Part shown: positions 8,161 through 15,398 of the stretch, in pieces
Layout: each line of letters begins with the position of its first letter
How positions within the stretch are numbered: position 1 is the stretch's first letter
Assembly (NCBI RefSeq): GCF_900110275.1
Contig: NZ_FODC01000009.1
Coordinates: forward strand, 186,001-250,000
Length of the DNA: 64,000 bases
From: Duganella sp. CF517
Lineage (GTDB): Bacteria; Pseudomonadota; Gammaproteobacteria; Burkholderiales; Burkholderiaceae_D
Reading direction: 5' to 3'
Translations under genes and position numbers: made by a program
The notes under the pieces: generated by a model
What the model was told of the DNA's origin: nothing
Seen by the model: the letters and a program-made list of their open reading frames with translations, nothing else
Databases searched by the model: none

Positions 8161-9060
8161 ATGGCCACTCTGAACTACAAACACCTGCGTTACTTCTGGA
8201 TGGTGGCGCGCAGCGGCAGCATCGCCAAGGCGGCCGAGCAGCTGCATTTGACGCCGCAATCGATCTCCGGCCAGCTCACCGAATTCGCCGACACGCTCGG
8301 CGTCGAGCTGTTCCGGCGCGTGGGGCGGCGGCTGGAGCTGACCGAGACCGGCAACCGCGTGCTGCGCCACGCCGAGGACATCTTCAGCGCCGGCGACGCC
8401 TTGCTGGAGGTCGTCAAGGACCAGTCCGCTACACAAGCCACCACGTTCCGGGTGGGGGTTTCCGATTCGGTGTCGAAGGCGGTGGCTTGCCGCCTGGTGG
8501 CGCCGGCGCTGTCGCTGGCCGAGCCGACACGATTGATCTGCAGGGAGGGGCGGCTGGCCGCGCTGCTGGCCGACATGGCGGTGCACAAACTCGACCTGAT
8601 CATCACCGACCGCGCCATGCCCAGCCATTTAAGCGTGCGGGGCTACAACCACTTGCTGGGAGAAAGCGAGCTAGGCGTGTTCGGAGCGCCGTCCCTGGTG
8701 GAGACGTTGAGCGGGTCGTTTCCGGAATGCCTGAACAATGCCCCGCTGCTGTTGCCCGGAGAGGATTTCGCGGTGCATGCCAGGTTGATGCAATGGCTGC
8801 ACACGCATGTGCCACGTCTGCGCGTGATCGGCGAGTTCGACGACAGCGCCATGATCAAGGCCTTCGGGCAATCCGGCGCCGGGCTGTTCTTCGCGCCGGC
8901 GGCGATCGCCGACACCATTTGCGCGCAGTACGGCGTGGCGTTGATCGGCACCATTCCGTCGCTGCGCGAGCAGGTCTACGCGATCACGACCGAGCGGCGC
9001 ATCAGTCATCCTGCCACGCAGGCAATCCAGCAGGCCGCGCTGGAGACTTTGTCGGCTTGA
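8161..9060 (+). CDS. nhaR: NhaR-type LysR family transcriptional activator
   Basis: The 299-aa protein opens with NYKHLRYFWMVARSGSIAKA, the characteristic NhaR N-terminus, followed by the winged helix-turn-helix (AEQLHLTPQSISGQLTEF) and a LysR substrate domain. In E. coli NhaR responds to Na+ and activates the NhaA antiporter; no antiporter is in this window. Here it is divergent from the HPF-TerC-TerB operon, with a LysR-like palindrome in between, so that operon is the probable target. Confidence 0.85.
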   Translation: MATLNYKHLRYFWMVARSGSIAKAAEQLHLTPQSISGQLTEFADTLGVELFRRVGRRLELTETGNRVLRHAEDIFSAGDALLEVVKDQSATQATTFRVGVSDSVSKAVACRLVAPALSLAEPTRLICREGRLAALLADMAVHKLDLIITDRAMPSHLSVRGYNHLLGESELGVFGAPSLVETLSGSFPECLNNAPLLLPGEDFAVHARLMQWLHTHVPRLRVIGEFDDSAMIKAFGQSGAGLFFAPAAIADTICAQYGVALIGTIPSLREQVYAITTERRISHPATQAIQQAALETLSA

Positions 9061-9071
9061 TGCGCAAACGG

Positions 9072-9101
9072 AAAAGGGCCGGGTTCCGCAGAACCCAGCC
9101 C
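9072..9101 (-). terminator. intrinsic terminator of the fasciclin gene
   Basis: An 11-bp stem (GGGCCGGGTTC / GAACCCAGCCC, one mismatch) has a CGCA loop. On the minus strand it is followed by TTTT. It lies 26 bp beyond the fasciclin stop and also separates it from the convergent nhaR. Confidence 0.7.
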
Positions 9102-9126
9102 GTCGCAAACGGTGAGACTTTGAAAA

Positions 9127-9582
9127 TTACTTCGGCATGACGACGGTGTCGATCACGTGGATCACGCCGTTGTCGGCGGCGATGTCGGTCTTGGTGACGT
9201 GGGCCTTGTCGACCATGACCTTGCCATCCTTGGCGGTGACGGTCAGCGATTCGCCTTGCACGGTCTTGACCTTGCCCGGTTTGACGTCGGCGGCCATCAC
9301 TTTGCCCGGCACCACGTGGTAGGTCAGCACTTTGGTCAGCGCGGCTTTGTCTTTCAGCAGGGCGTCGAGCTTGGCCTTTGGAATCTTCGCGAAGGCTTCG
9401 TCGGTCGGCGCGAACACGGTGAACGGACCCGGACCTTTGAGCGTGTCGACCAGGCCAGCGGCCTGCACCGCCGTCACCAGCGTGTTGAACGAGCCGGCCG
9501 ATTTGGCGGTGTCGACGATGTCCGCCGCGTTGGCCGCGCCGAAAGCCATGGTGAAAGCTGCTGCCATCAAGAACTTCTTCAT
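9127..9582 (-). CDS. secreted fasciclin (FAS1) domain protein
   Basis: The 151-aa protein has a signal peptide (MKKFLMAAAFTMAFGAANA, then AD) and a single FAS1 domain. The H1 motif is GPFTVFAPTDEAFAKIP, the central YHV motif is LTYHVVPGKV, and the H2-like end is NGVIHVIDTVVMP. Such small FAS1 proteins are secreted or periplasmic adhesion-type proteins of uncertain role. It is monocistronic with its own terminator. Confidence 0.92.
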   Translation of the reverse strand: MKKFLMAAAFTMAFGAANAADIVDTAKSAGSFNTLVTAVQAAGLVDTLKGPGPFTVFAPTDEAFAKIPKAKLDALLKDKAALTKVLTYHVVPGKVMAADVKPGKVKTVQGESLTVTAKDGKVMVDKAHVTKTDIAADNGVIHVIDTVVMPK

Positions 9583-9773
9583 GTAGATCTCCTTTGAGTG
9601 AACCGTTTTGCAACCGGCATGGGTGTAATTTATAGGTTCAAACGAATATTGTCCGCTGGATGTCGTACTGTGTGGCGTGATATACGGTTCATTAACGGTT
9701 CAGCCGCCGTGGCTACATCAGTGCCGCATGGGCGTCACATGAGTTTCAAAAAAGCTTTAAGCCTATGGGCGCT

Positions 9774-9792
9774 GGACTAAATTCGGACTAAA
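9774..9792. promoter_or_regulatory. candidate toxin-antitoxin operator (direct repeat)
   Basis: GGACTAAA occurs at 9774-9781 and 9785-9792. The copies are 11 bp apart, one helical turn, and lie 29 bp before the antitoxin start. Direct or inverted repeats at this position are typical autoregulatory sites of type II modules. This is a positional inference. Confidence 0.4.
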
Positions 9793-9820
9793 ATTGGTTT
9801 GTCATTGTCGGAAGGTAGAT

Positions 9821-9955
9821 GTGAAGAGCTACGAGGAGCAGGAGCAGACGCTCGCGATGCTGAAGATGTTAGCTTTAGGCAGTCGAGAAATCGAACAAGG
9901 CAAATTCCGAGACGCAGAAGATGTTTTTGCCGAATTGGATAAAGCTGACGACTGA
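9821..9955 (+). CDS. putative type II antitoxin, 44 aa
   Basis: A short frame begins with GTG, preceded by GGAAGG five bases upstream, and encodes an acidic helical peptide (KSYEEQEQTLAMLKML ... FRDAEDVFAELDKADD). Its TGA overlaps the ATG of the toxin by one base (TGATG). It is much shorter than usual ParD/RelB antitoxins (about 70-90 aa) and has no obvious DNA-binding domain, although the REIEQGKFRDAEDVF segment looks like the C-terminal toxin-binding part of such proteins. The assignment rests on this layout and the toxin next to it. Confidence 0.65.
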   Translation: MKSYEEQEQTLAMLKMLALGSREIEQGKFRDAEDVFAELDKADD

Positions 9956-10284
9956 TGAGAATGCGGGTGATCATCCTTGACTCTGCCGAGCGAGACCTCA
10001 AGGACTTGAAAAGCTGCATTGTCAAAAATTTCTCATTGGAAGTATGGCGGGATACTTACGCAAAGTTAAAAGAATCCATTCGACATTTGCAGAACGTCCC
10101 TTTTTCGGGCGGCGTCCCGGACGAGATTGAAAAATTCAATCTTCACCAGTTTAGGCAAGTCGTTTCTGAGCTGAATCGCATAATTTATGAAGTCCGCCAA
10201 GACAAGATTTACGTCCACATGATCGTTGATGTGCGGCGCGATATGACCTCGCTGCTCACGCGACGCCTGTTGAGAGACTTCTAG
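9955..10284 (+). CDS. RelE/ParE family toxin
   Basis: The 109-aa protein has the ParE/RelE pattern: an N-terminal strand then SAERDLKDLKSCIV, a central PFSGGVPDEI loop, and the C-terminal strands QVVSELNRIIYEVRQDKIYVHMIVDVRRDM. ParE members poison gyrase; RelE members cleave ribosome-bound mRNA; the two cannot be separated here. The gene is visibly AT-richer than its neighbours, and with the antitoxin it forms a compact module that looks horizontally acquired. Confidence 0.85.
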   Translation: MRMRVIILDSAERDLKDLKSCIVKNFSLEVWRDTYAKLKESIRHLQNVPFSGGVPDEIEKFNLHQFRQVVSELNRIIYEVRQDKIYVHMIVDVRRDMTSLLTRRLLRDF

Positions 10285-10415
10285 CCGCTTCCTTAAACAC
10301 ATTCGCCCGACCTGCTAAAGGTGAGCGACCTGCTTTAAGATTCGTTTCATCTTGCCGCGCCAAACTCGACCGCGTTCTTCCGCCATACTGGCGGCAATCT
10401 CCTTTACGAGTCCCT

Positions 10416-11081
10416 ATGCGCATACTGTTAGTCGAAGACGACACCTCCCTGGGCGAAACCATCTTCGCGTGGCTGCGGCTTGACCAGCATGCGGTCGATT
10501 GGGTGCAGCGTGGCGATTCGGCCCAGACCGCGCTGATGACGCACCGCTACGATTGCGTGTTGCTCGACCGTGGCTTGCCCGGCATGTCCGGCGACGCCCT
10601 GCTGGCCGAACTGCGCGCCACCGGCAACCACGTGCCGGTCATCCTCATCACCGCCTTCAACGCGCTGGCCGACCGGGTCGAAGGACTGGACCTGGGCGCC
10701 GACGACTACCTGGTCAAACCGTTCGAGTTGGAGGAAATGTCGGCGCGCATCCGGGCGGCGGTGCGGCGTGGCGCCGACCAGGTGAGCAACGACCTGGTGC
10801 ACGCCGACATCGCGCTCAACCTCGACACCAAGCAGGCCAGCCTGGGCGGCCAGCCGGTGGCGCTGACCGCGCGCGAATACCACGTGCTGTACGCGCTGCT
10901 GCTGCGCAAGAACAGCATCGTCACCCGCGCACAGATCGAGGAAACCCTGTACGGCTGGGGCGATGAGGTGGAGAGCAACGCCATCGAGGTCTACATCCAC
11001 AACCTGCGCAAAAAGCTGGGCGCCGACAACATCGTCACCGTGCGCGGCCTCGGCTACCGGTTGAAAAACAATGACGACTGA
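10416..11081 (+). CDS. OmpR-family response regulator (QseB/PmrA-like)
   Basis: The 221-aa protein has a receiver domain with the acidic pocket ED at residues 7-9, phospho-acceptor D51 (VLLDRGLPGMSG) and K in YLVKPF. A C-terminal winged helix follows, with the typical LTAREYHVLYALLLRKN and SNAIEVYIHNLRKKLG segments. The next gene, a histidine kinase, overlaps its end by 11 bp, so they form a two-component pair. The stimulus is unknown. Confidence 0.95.
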   Translation: MRILLVEDDTSLGETIFAWLRLDQHAVDWVQRGDSAQTALMTHRYDCVLLDRGLPGMSGDALLAELRATGNHVPVILITAFNALADRVEGLDLGADDYLVKPFELEEMSARIRAAVRRGADQVSNDLVHADIALNLDTKQASLGGQPVALTAREYHVLYALLLRKNSIVTRAQIEETLYGWGDEVESNAIEVYIHNLRKKLGADNIVTVRGLGYRLKNNDD

Positions 11082-12447
11082 ACCGGCCGACGCGCACCGC
11101 GCGCCGTGGTCGCTGCGGCGGCGCCTGCTGGCGGCGATCGTCGCGGCCAGCACCGTGCTGTGGCTGGCCAGCCTGGGCATCGTCACCGTCATCGCCTGGC
11201 ACGAGACCAACGAGGTGTTCGACGACGCGCTGGAGGAGTCCGGCTACATGATCATGGCCGCCACCACCGAATGGAACGAGCGCGGCCTGCTGGCGTCGGC
11301 GCGGCCCGGCGGCGCGAACGGCCGCAAGGTCGACATGCAATACCAGATCGTCGTCGATGGGCGCGTGATCCAGCGTACCAGCGGCGCCCCGGTACGGCCG
11401 TTCGTCACCGGCTTCGACGACAGCCACGGCTTCGCCGATCCCGAGGTGGACGAGCGCCGCTGGCGCGTGTTCGTGGTGCGCGACGAGGCGCGCCGCTTCG
11501 AGGTGCAGGTCGGCCAGCAGTACAAGAAACGCTTCGACATCCTGGAGGAACTGGCCGAGTCGCTGTGGCTGCCGGTGCTGGGCTTTCTGACGTTGCTGGC
11601 GCTGGTGTGCTGGGTCTTGACCGGGCGCGTGCTCAAGCCCTTGCGCCGGACCGCGTCGGCCATCGCGGCCAAGACGCCGGACGATCTGGCGCTGGTGCCG
11701 ACCGCCGGCCAGCCGCGCGAACTGTTGCCGATCGTGCTGGCGCTGAACGGCGTGCTGGGCCGTCTCGATGCGGCGCTGCAAGCCGAGCGCCGCTTCACCG
11801 CCGACGCCGCGCACGAACTGCGCACGCCGCTGGCGGGGCTGCACATGCACGTGCAATTGCTGCAGCGGCAGCATCCGGACCTGGCGGCGTCGTTCCAGAA
11901 GCTGCGCCAGGATATCGCGCGCATGACGGCGCTGGTCGACAGCCTGCTGGCGCTGGCCCGGCTCGACCCGCTGGCGCGCGAACAATTGGTGCGCCAGCCG
12001 GTGGCGCTGGCGCCGTTGTTCGAACGGCTGCTGGCCGCCCACGCGGCCGAGGCCGAGCGGCGCGGCGTCACGCTGACCGCGCGCTGCGATCTGGAGCAGG
12101 TGGACGCCAATCCGCAGATGCTGGAGATCATGCTGCGCAACCTGATCGACAACGCGCTGCGCTATTGCCCGGCCGGCAGCCGGGTCGAGATCGCGGCGGA
12201 CCGCATCGCCGGTTGCGGCCGCATCGTCGTGCGCGACGACGGTCCGGGCGTCGACGAGGCCAGCCGGCGGCGGCTGACGGAGCGGTTCTTCCGCGTGCTG
12301 GGGCAGGGGCAGGGCGGCAGCGGACTCGGTCTGTCGATCGTCAAGCGCATCGCCGACCTGCACGGCATCGACATCGTGTTCGGCGTCGGCCTCGACGGCC
12401 GGGGCCTGGGTGTGACGCTAAACCTGCCGCCCGATCCTCTTCCTTAA
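11071..12447 (+). CDS. sensor histidine kinase (QseC/PmrB-like)
   Basis: The 458-aa protein has a transmembrane helix at about 19-42, a periplasmic sensor of about 120 residues, a second helix at about 168-190 and a HAMP-like linker. The dimerisation/phosphorylation segment FTADAAHELRTPLAGL places the phospho-accepting histidine at H248. The ATPase domain shows the N box (NLIDNALRY), G1 (DDGPGV) and G2 (GSGLGLSIV). The start overlaps the response regulator gene. The kinase should sense an envelope signal and phosphorylate the partner regulator. Confidence 0.95.
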   Translation: MTTEPADAHRAPWSLRRRLLAAIVAASTVLWLASLGIVTVIAWHETNEVFDDALEESGYMIMAATTEWNERGLLASARPGGANGRKVDMQYQIVVDGRVIQRTSGAPVRPFVTGFDDSHGFADPEVDERRWRVFVVRDEARRFEVQVGQQYKKRFDILEELAESLWLPVLGFLTLLALVCWVLTGRVLKPLRRTASAIAAKTPDDLALVPTAGQPRELLPIVLALNGVLGRLDAALQAERRFTADAAHELRTPLAGLHMHVQLLQRQHPDLAASFQKLRQDIARMTALVDSLLALARLDPLAREQLVRQPVALAPLFERLLAAHAAEAERRGVTLTARCDLEQVDANPQMLEIMLRNLIDNALRYCPAGSRVEIAADRIAGCGRIVVRDDGPGVDEASRRRLTERFFRVLGQGQGGSGLGLSIVKRIADLHGIDIVFGVGLDGRGLGVTLNLPPDPLP

Positions 12448-12455
12448 CGATCCAC

Positions 12456-12486
12456 GGATACCGAGGGTTATCCTGTGTGTTTTTTC
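12456..12486 (+). terminator. probable intrinsic terminator after the two-component operon
   Basis: A GGATA-CC / GGT-TATCC stem with one bulge is followed by TGTGTGTTTTTTC. It lies between the kinase stop and the end of the convergent islet. Confidence 0.5.
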
Positions 12487-12914
12487 TAGCGAGGTTTTTG
12501 GTCGGCTTCTCGGACCAGGTAGCACGACATTGTGTCCGGAGTAGCAGCCTTATAGCCGGCACGCTTATCGTTGAGGTAACTTTGCTCGCTGCCATATCCT
12601 GTAACGCTCCAACCGATGTCTTGATTGGGGCCGCCATCATGCGTGAGCGAGATGAGCTCGTAGCGGCAGCCAGGAATGATTCGCGTGAAGCGCCAGGTGA
12701 TGCGCAAGTGCCCGTCGCTGTCCGTGTGTTCGACCAATTTATGGGGCGCCTGGCACTGACTGAATGTAGTTAGCCAGGATATGGTCTGGGTACGCACTGC
12801 GAGCATGCCATAGCAGGCCCGACCGGTACCGAGGAAACGACCAGTGAATGGCGCTTCGCCGGCCTGTGCCGTCAGTCCCGCCGCCATGCATAAAGCAAGC
12901 GCGAGCCGGATCAT
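12486..12914 (-). CDS. exported small protein of unknown family, coupled to a lysozyme-like gene (possible immunity protein)
   Basis: The 142-aa protein has a clear signal peptide (MIRLALALCMAAGLTAQA) and a mature part with four cysteines (RACYG, SQCQA, PGCRY, MSCYL), suggesting two disulfides in the periplasm. I recognise no family. The ATG is fixed by an ATGA overlap with the stop codon of the upstream lysozyme-like gene, read in its corrected frame; an alternative ATG at 12923 lacks this logic. A peptidoglycan hydrolase gene translationally coupled to an exported Cys-rich protein is the layout of antibacterial effector-immunity pairs. That role is inference. Confidence 0.65.
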   Translation of the reverse strand: MIRLALALCMAAGLTAQAGEAPFTGRFLGTGRACYGMLAVRTQTISWLTTFSQCQAPHKLVEHTDSDGHLRITWRFTRIIPGCRYELISLTHDGGPNQDIGWSVTGYGSEQSYLNDKRAGYKAATPDTMSCYLVREADQKPR

Positions 12915-13626
12915 GGCGCACATCCGTCGCCATTTACCGCACTTTTGCGCATCGTAGCCAAGCAGTAATTCAACTTCTTCGCGTAAGCCGGATCGCCGAC
13001 GTTGTAGCGCGCCGCGACGGTCGATGTCGTCACCATGTCCCATCCTACAATGACCTTCTGAATAGCTGCTTTCTGATACTTCAGTGTCTGACCCGGCTTC
13101 AGGACGAATGCTCCGGGGTTGAGCTTTTTCCGCCCTCTTTCCCCGACAATAAGGCCGCCAGTCCGGGGTCCCCGCTATTGCCGATCTGCATTGGATTGTT
13201 ATGCCATGCCGGGTTGTTCGGACCGCCTGATTCGGTCCAAACCATCGCCTTGACGATACGCCAATCGAGTGGGAAATAGCCGCCCTTACCGGACAAATGA
13301 CGGTTCAATTCGGCGACTATGCGTTGGAGGTCACAATCGTGCGAGTGCCATCGGCGATCCTTTAGTGAAGCGTCTATCGTGTCTTGCCACAACTCGTAGC
13401 TGGAACGCGCCTTGGCGGCGGCTGGTTGTGTCATCATCATATCGGTCTTTCGTATCGAAGGCTGATTACCGTGACTGGATTGACGGGCTTCAATCGCGCA
13501 GGCGCTTTTAGCGTAGACTCCTGCCAGGAATGCCCTTTGCACTCGCGCAAGGAATGCAAGTTTTCGTGAGCAACTGGTGTGAACCCGCGTAGGTCGCGGC
13601 GTCTCGTTGTGCTTCATCGAGAGCAT
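12911..13626 (-). pseudogene. lysozyme/lytic transglycosylase-like gene interrupted by a -1 frameshift
   Basis: From the ATG at 13626 (strong GGAGGAA upstream) the frame reads 167 aa, including DWRIVKAMVWTESGGPNNPA followed by NNPMQIGNSGDPGLAALLSG. This is the catalytic region of goose-lysozyme/transglycosylase-type muramidases, with E132 as catalytic acid. At an A5 run (complement of 13125-13129) the frame breaks. One base back, a coherent 71-residue tail follows (KLNPGAFVLKPGQTLKYQKA ... VAARYNVGDPAYAKKLNYCL), which completes the fold and ends by TGA overlapping the next ATG. One missing A, a sequencing indel, or slippage on AAAAA could explain it. The intact protein would be 238 aa. A later in-frame ATG cluster at 13440 is an alternative start. 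Confidence 0.7.
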
Positions 13627-13754
13627 GTCAAACTTCCTCCTCGCATGCTCTAAGATTCTTTAAGATACGGTTAATGTCCAATCGGTGTAATGCGTCTGTG
13701 CCTGCAACACATAGCAGGTCCCGATAACGACTTACAACCACAAAGGACAACACC

Positions 13755-14159
13755 ATGAAACGCATATTCCAACTCTCCCTCGTCACCGCTTTGCTGGCCG
13801 GTTCGGCCTTCGCCGTCGCCCAGCCCGGCGGCTACGCCGGGCCGTCGACCAACGCCGCGCCGGCCGGCTACTCCGGCCCGTCGACCGTGCAGCTGATGAC
13901 GGCCAAGGATTTGCTGGCCAAAGGCAAGGACGACCAGTACGTCAAGCTCAAGGGCAAGCTGGTCAACCACAAGGGCGGCGAGGAATACGAGTTCGCCGAC
14001 CAGAGCGGCAAGATGACCGTCGAGATCGACGCCAAGCGCTTCCCGGACGGCGCCAAGATCGACCAGAACACGCTGGTCGAGCTGACCGGCGAATTCGACA
14101 AGGAAACCTTTGGCGAATCGACCCTGGACGTTAAGCAAATCAAGGTCGTGACCAACTAA
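13755..14159 (+). CDS. YgiW/YdeI-type periplasmic OB-fold stress protein
   Basis: The 134-aa protein has a signal peptide (MKRIFQLSLVTALLAGSAFA) and a BOF/OB-fold domain: TAKDLLAKGKDDQYVKLKGK, then a strand YEFADQSGKMTVEIDAKRF, and the end VELTGEFDKETFGESTLDVK. Family members (YgiW, YdeI) protect against oxidative, acid or antimicrobial-peptide stress from the periplasm. In enterobacteria they are often near QseBC-type two-component genes. A QseBC-like pair lies 1.3 kb upstream here, separated by the convergent islet. Confidence 0.9.
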   Translation: MKRIFQLSLVTALLAGSAFAVAQPGGYAGPSTNAAPAGYSGPSTVQLMTAKDLLAKGKDDQYVKLKGKLVNHKGGEEYEFADQSGKMTVEIDAKRFPDGAKIDQNTLVELTGEFDKETFGESTLDVKQIKVVTN

Positions 14160-14279
14160 GCAACCCGCTGTGCGACCTGTGCGCGCGGCGTGCACATTCG
14201 CCGGATTAGTCTTGCCGTCGCGTAACAACATCTGTATCTTGTGGGGATCGTATTTGTTAAATTTCCACTGGAGCATGCA

Positions 14280-14987
14280 ATGTCACGTCAAGAAGTCACA
14301 GCCGAACAGGTCGCCTCGGCGGCCGATGGGTTACAGCGCGACGGCACGCGGGTGACGATCGAGGCGGTGAGCGCGCTGCTCGACGGCGCCTCCGTCAACG
14401 CGGTGCACAAGCATTTGACGGCGTGGCGCGCGCGCAACGCCAAGCCGGCGGCGGCGCCCAAGCTCGATATTCCGGAGCCGATCGCCGTCGCGCTGGGCAA
14501 GTGGGCGCAGCAGTTGGCCGAGGAGGCCGGCGTCGGCGCGCGCGACGCGCTGGCGCAGTCCGAGGAGGATATGGAGGTGCTGCTCAAGTCCGGCGAGCAG
14601 TTCGAGGCCGAGCGCGAGGAGTTGCTGGCCCAGGTGGCCGGCCTGACGGCCGAGCGCGACGAGGCGCTGGCGACCCTGGTCGAGCGTGGCGAGGAGATCG
14701 ACCAGTTGCAGGCCGAGCTGCGCAACGCGCGCCATATCGCCACCGACGCGCTGGTCGGCAAGGCGAAGGACCAGCTGGCCATCGAGGGCAAGGATAGCCA
14801 GTTGGCCGACCTGCGCGCGCAGATCGAGCGCAACGTGGCGGCCGCCGCCGCGTTGTCCGACGCGCGGCTCAAAGCCGAGATGGAACTGGTCGGCGCGGTC
14901 ACGGCGCGCGACAGTTTCGCCGCCGAGATCAAGGAGTTGCGGGCCAAACTCGCCTCCCGCAGCGGCGAAGCGCGCCGCGCGGAATAA
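14280..14987 (+). CDS. KfrA-like DNA-binding protein with long coiled coil
   Basis: The 235-aa protein has an N-terminal helix-turn-helix of the plasmid KfrA type (MSRQEVTAEQVASAADGLQR, then SVNAVHKHLTAWRARN). The rest (about residues 80-235) is a long alanine/glutamate-rich coiled coil. KfrA proteins are plasmid segregation or regulatory factors; single chromosomal copies are also seen. GGAG lies upstream of the ATG at 14280. No plasmid partition or replication gene is adjacent. Confidence 0.8.
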   Translation: MSRQEVTAEQVASAADGLQRDGTRVTIEAVSALLDGASVNAVHKHLTAWRARNAKPAAAPKLDIPEPIAVALGKWAQQLAEEAGVGARDALAQSEEDMEVLLKSGEQFEAEREELLAQVAGLTAERDEALATLVERGEEIDQLQAELRNARHIATDALVGKAKDQLAIEGKDSQLADLRAQIERNVAAAAALSDARLKAEMELVGAVTARDSFAAEIKELRAKLASRSGEARRAE

Positions 14988-15398
14988 GCCCGCGCAAACC
15001 GGCAGGCGGGGCCGGCGGTTCTACCGAGGCCGCCTCACCCGCCCCCCGCCATCGCCGCAGTGCGGCTTTCACGCAACAATTTGCCGCGTGGCCGGTTTTT
15101 TTTACTGCCGCCCGGCTTGTGGCGAGCTCTTCTTCAGGTAGCCGCCGCGCCGGTGCGCGGCGCGCGCCCGAATCCCCCCTTTTGCCGCTTGTGCGCCCGG
15201 TGTAGCCGTCGGCCGGGCAGTGCCGTTCACGATCGAAAACAGTAACTTCCAGCGCGTTGTCATAACTGTTTCGGTATCGGAACCGGGAAAAATTTGATTG
15301 GTTCGCTGTCGGTTCGCTCCTTAAGATTAGTTTCGCAGCACAAGAAAACATGCTTGCGAACTAAATCATTTACAAAAATTATAATTACGGAGACAGAC
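14988..15398 (+). other. intergenic region upstream of the TonB receptor
   Basis: About 410 bp contain no credible gene. The first half is GC-rich and includes a weak GCCGC/GCGGC hairpin (15054-15066) that might end the kfrA-like transcript. The second half (from about 15230) is AT-richer and probably holds the receptor promoter and 5' leader. I cannot pick a promoter with confidence. Confidence 0.5.

Noticed and set aside
9598..9780. 60-codon frame between the fasciclin and antitoxin genes
   Set aside because: No ribosome site, no recognisable sequence, and it covers the probable promoter region of both neighbours.
15380..15385. Perfect TATAAT just before the TonB receptor start
   Set aside because: It is only 14 bp from the ATG, so a transcript from it would lack the ribosome site; the best -35 is at 20-bp spacing, which is too long.
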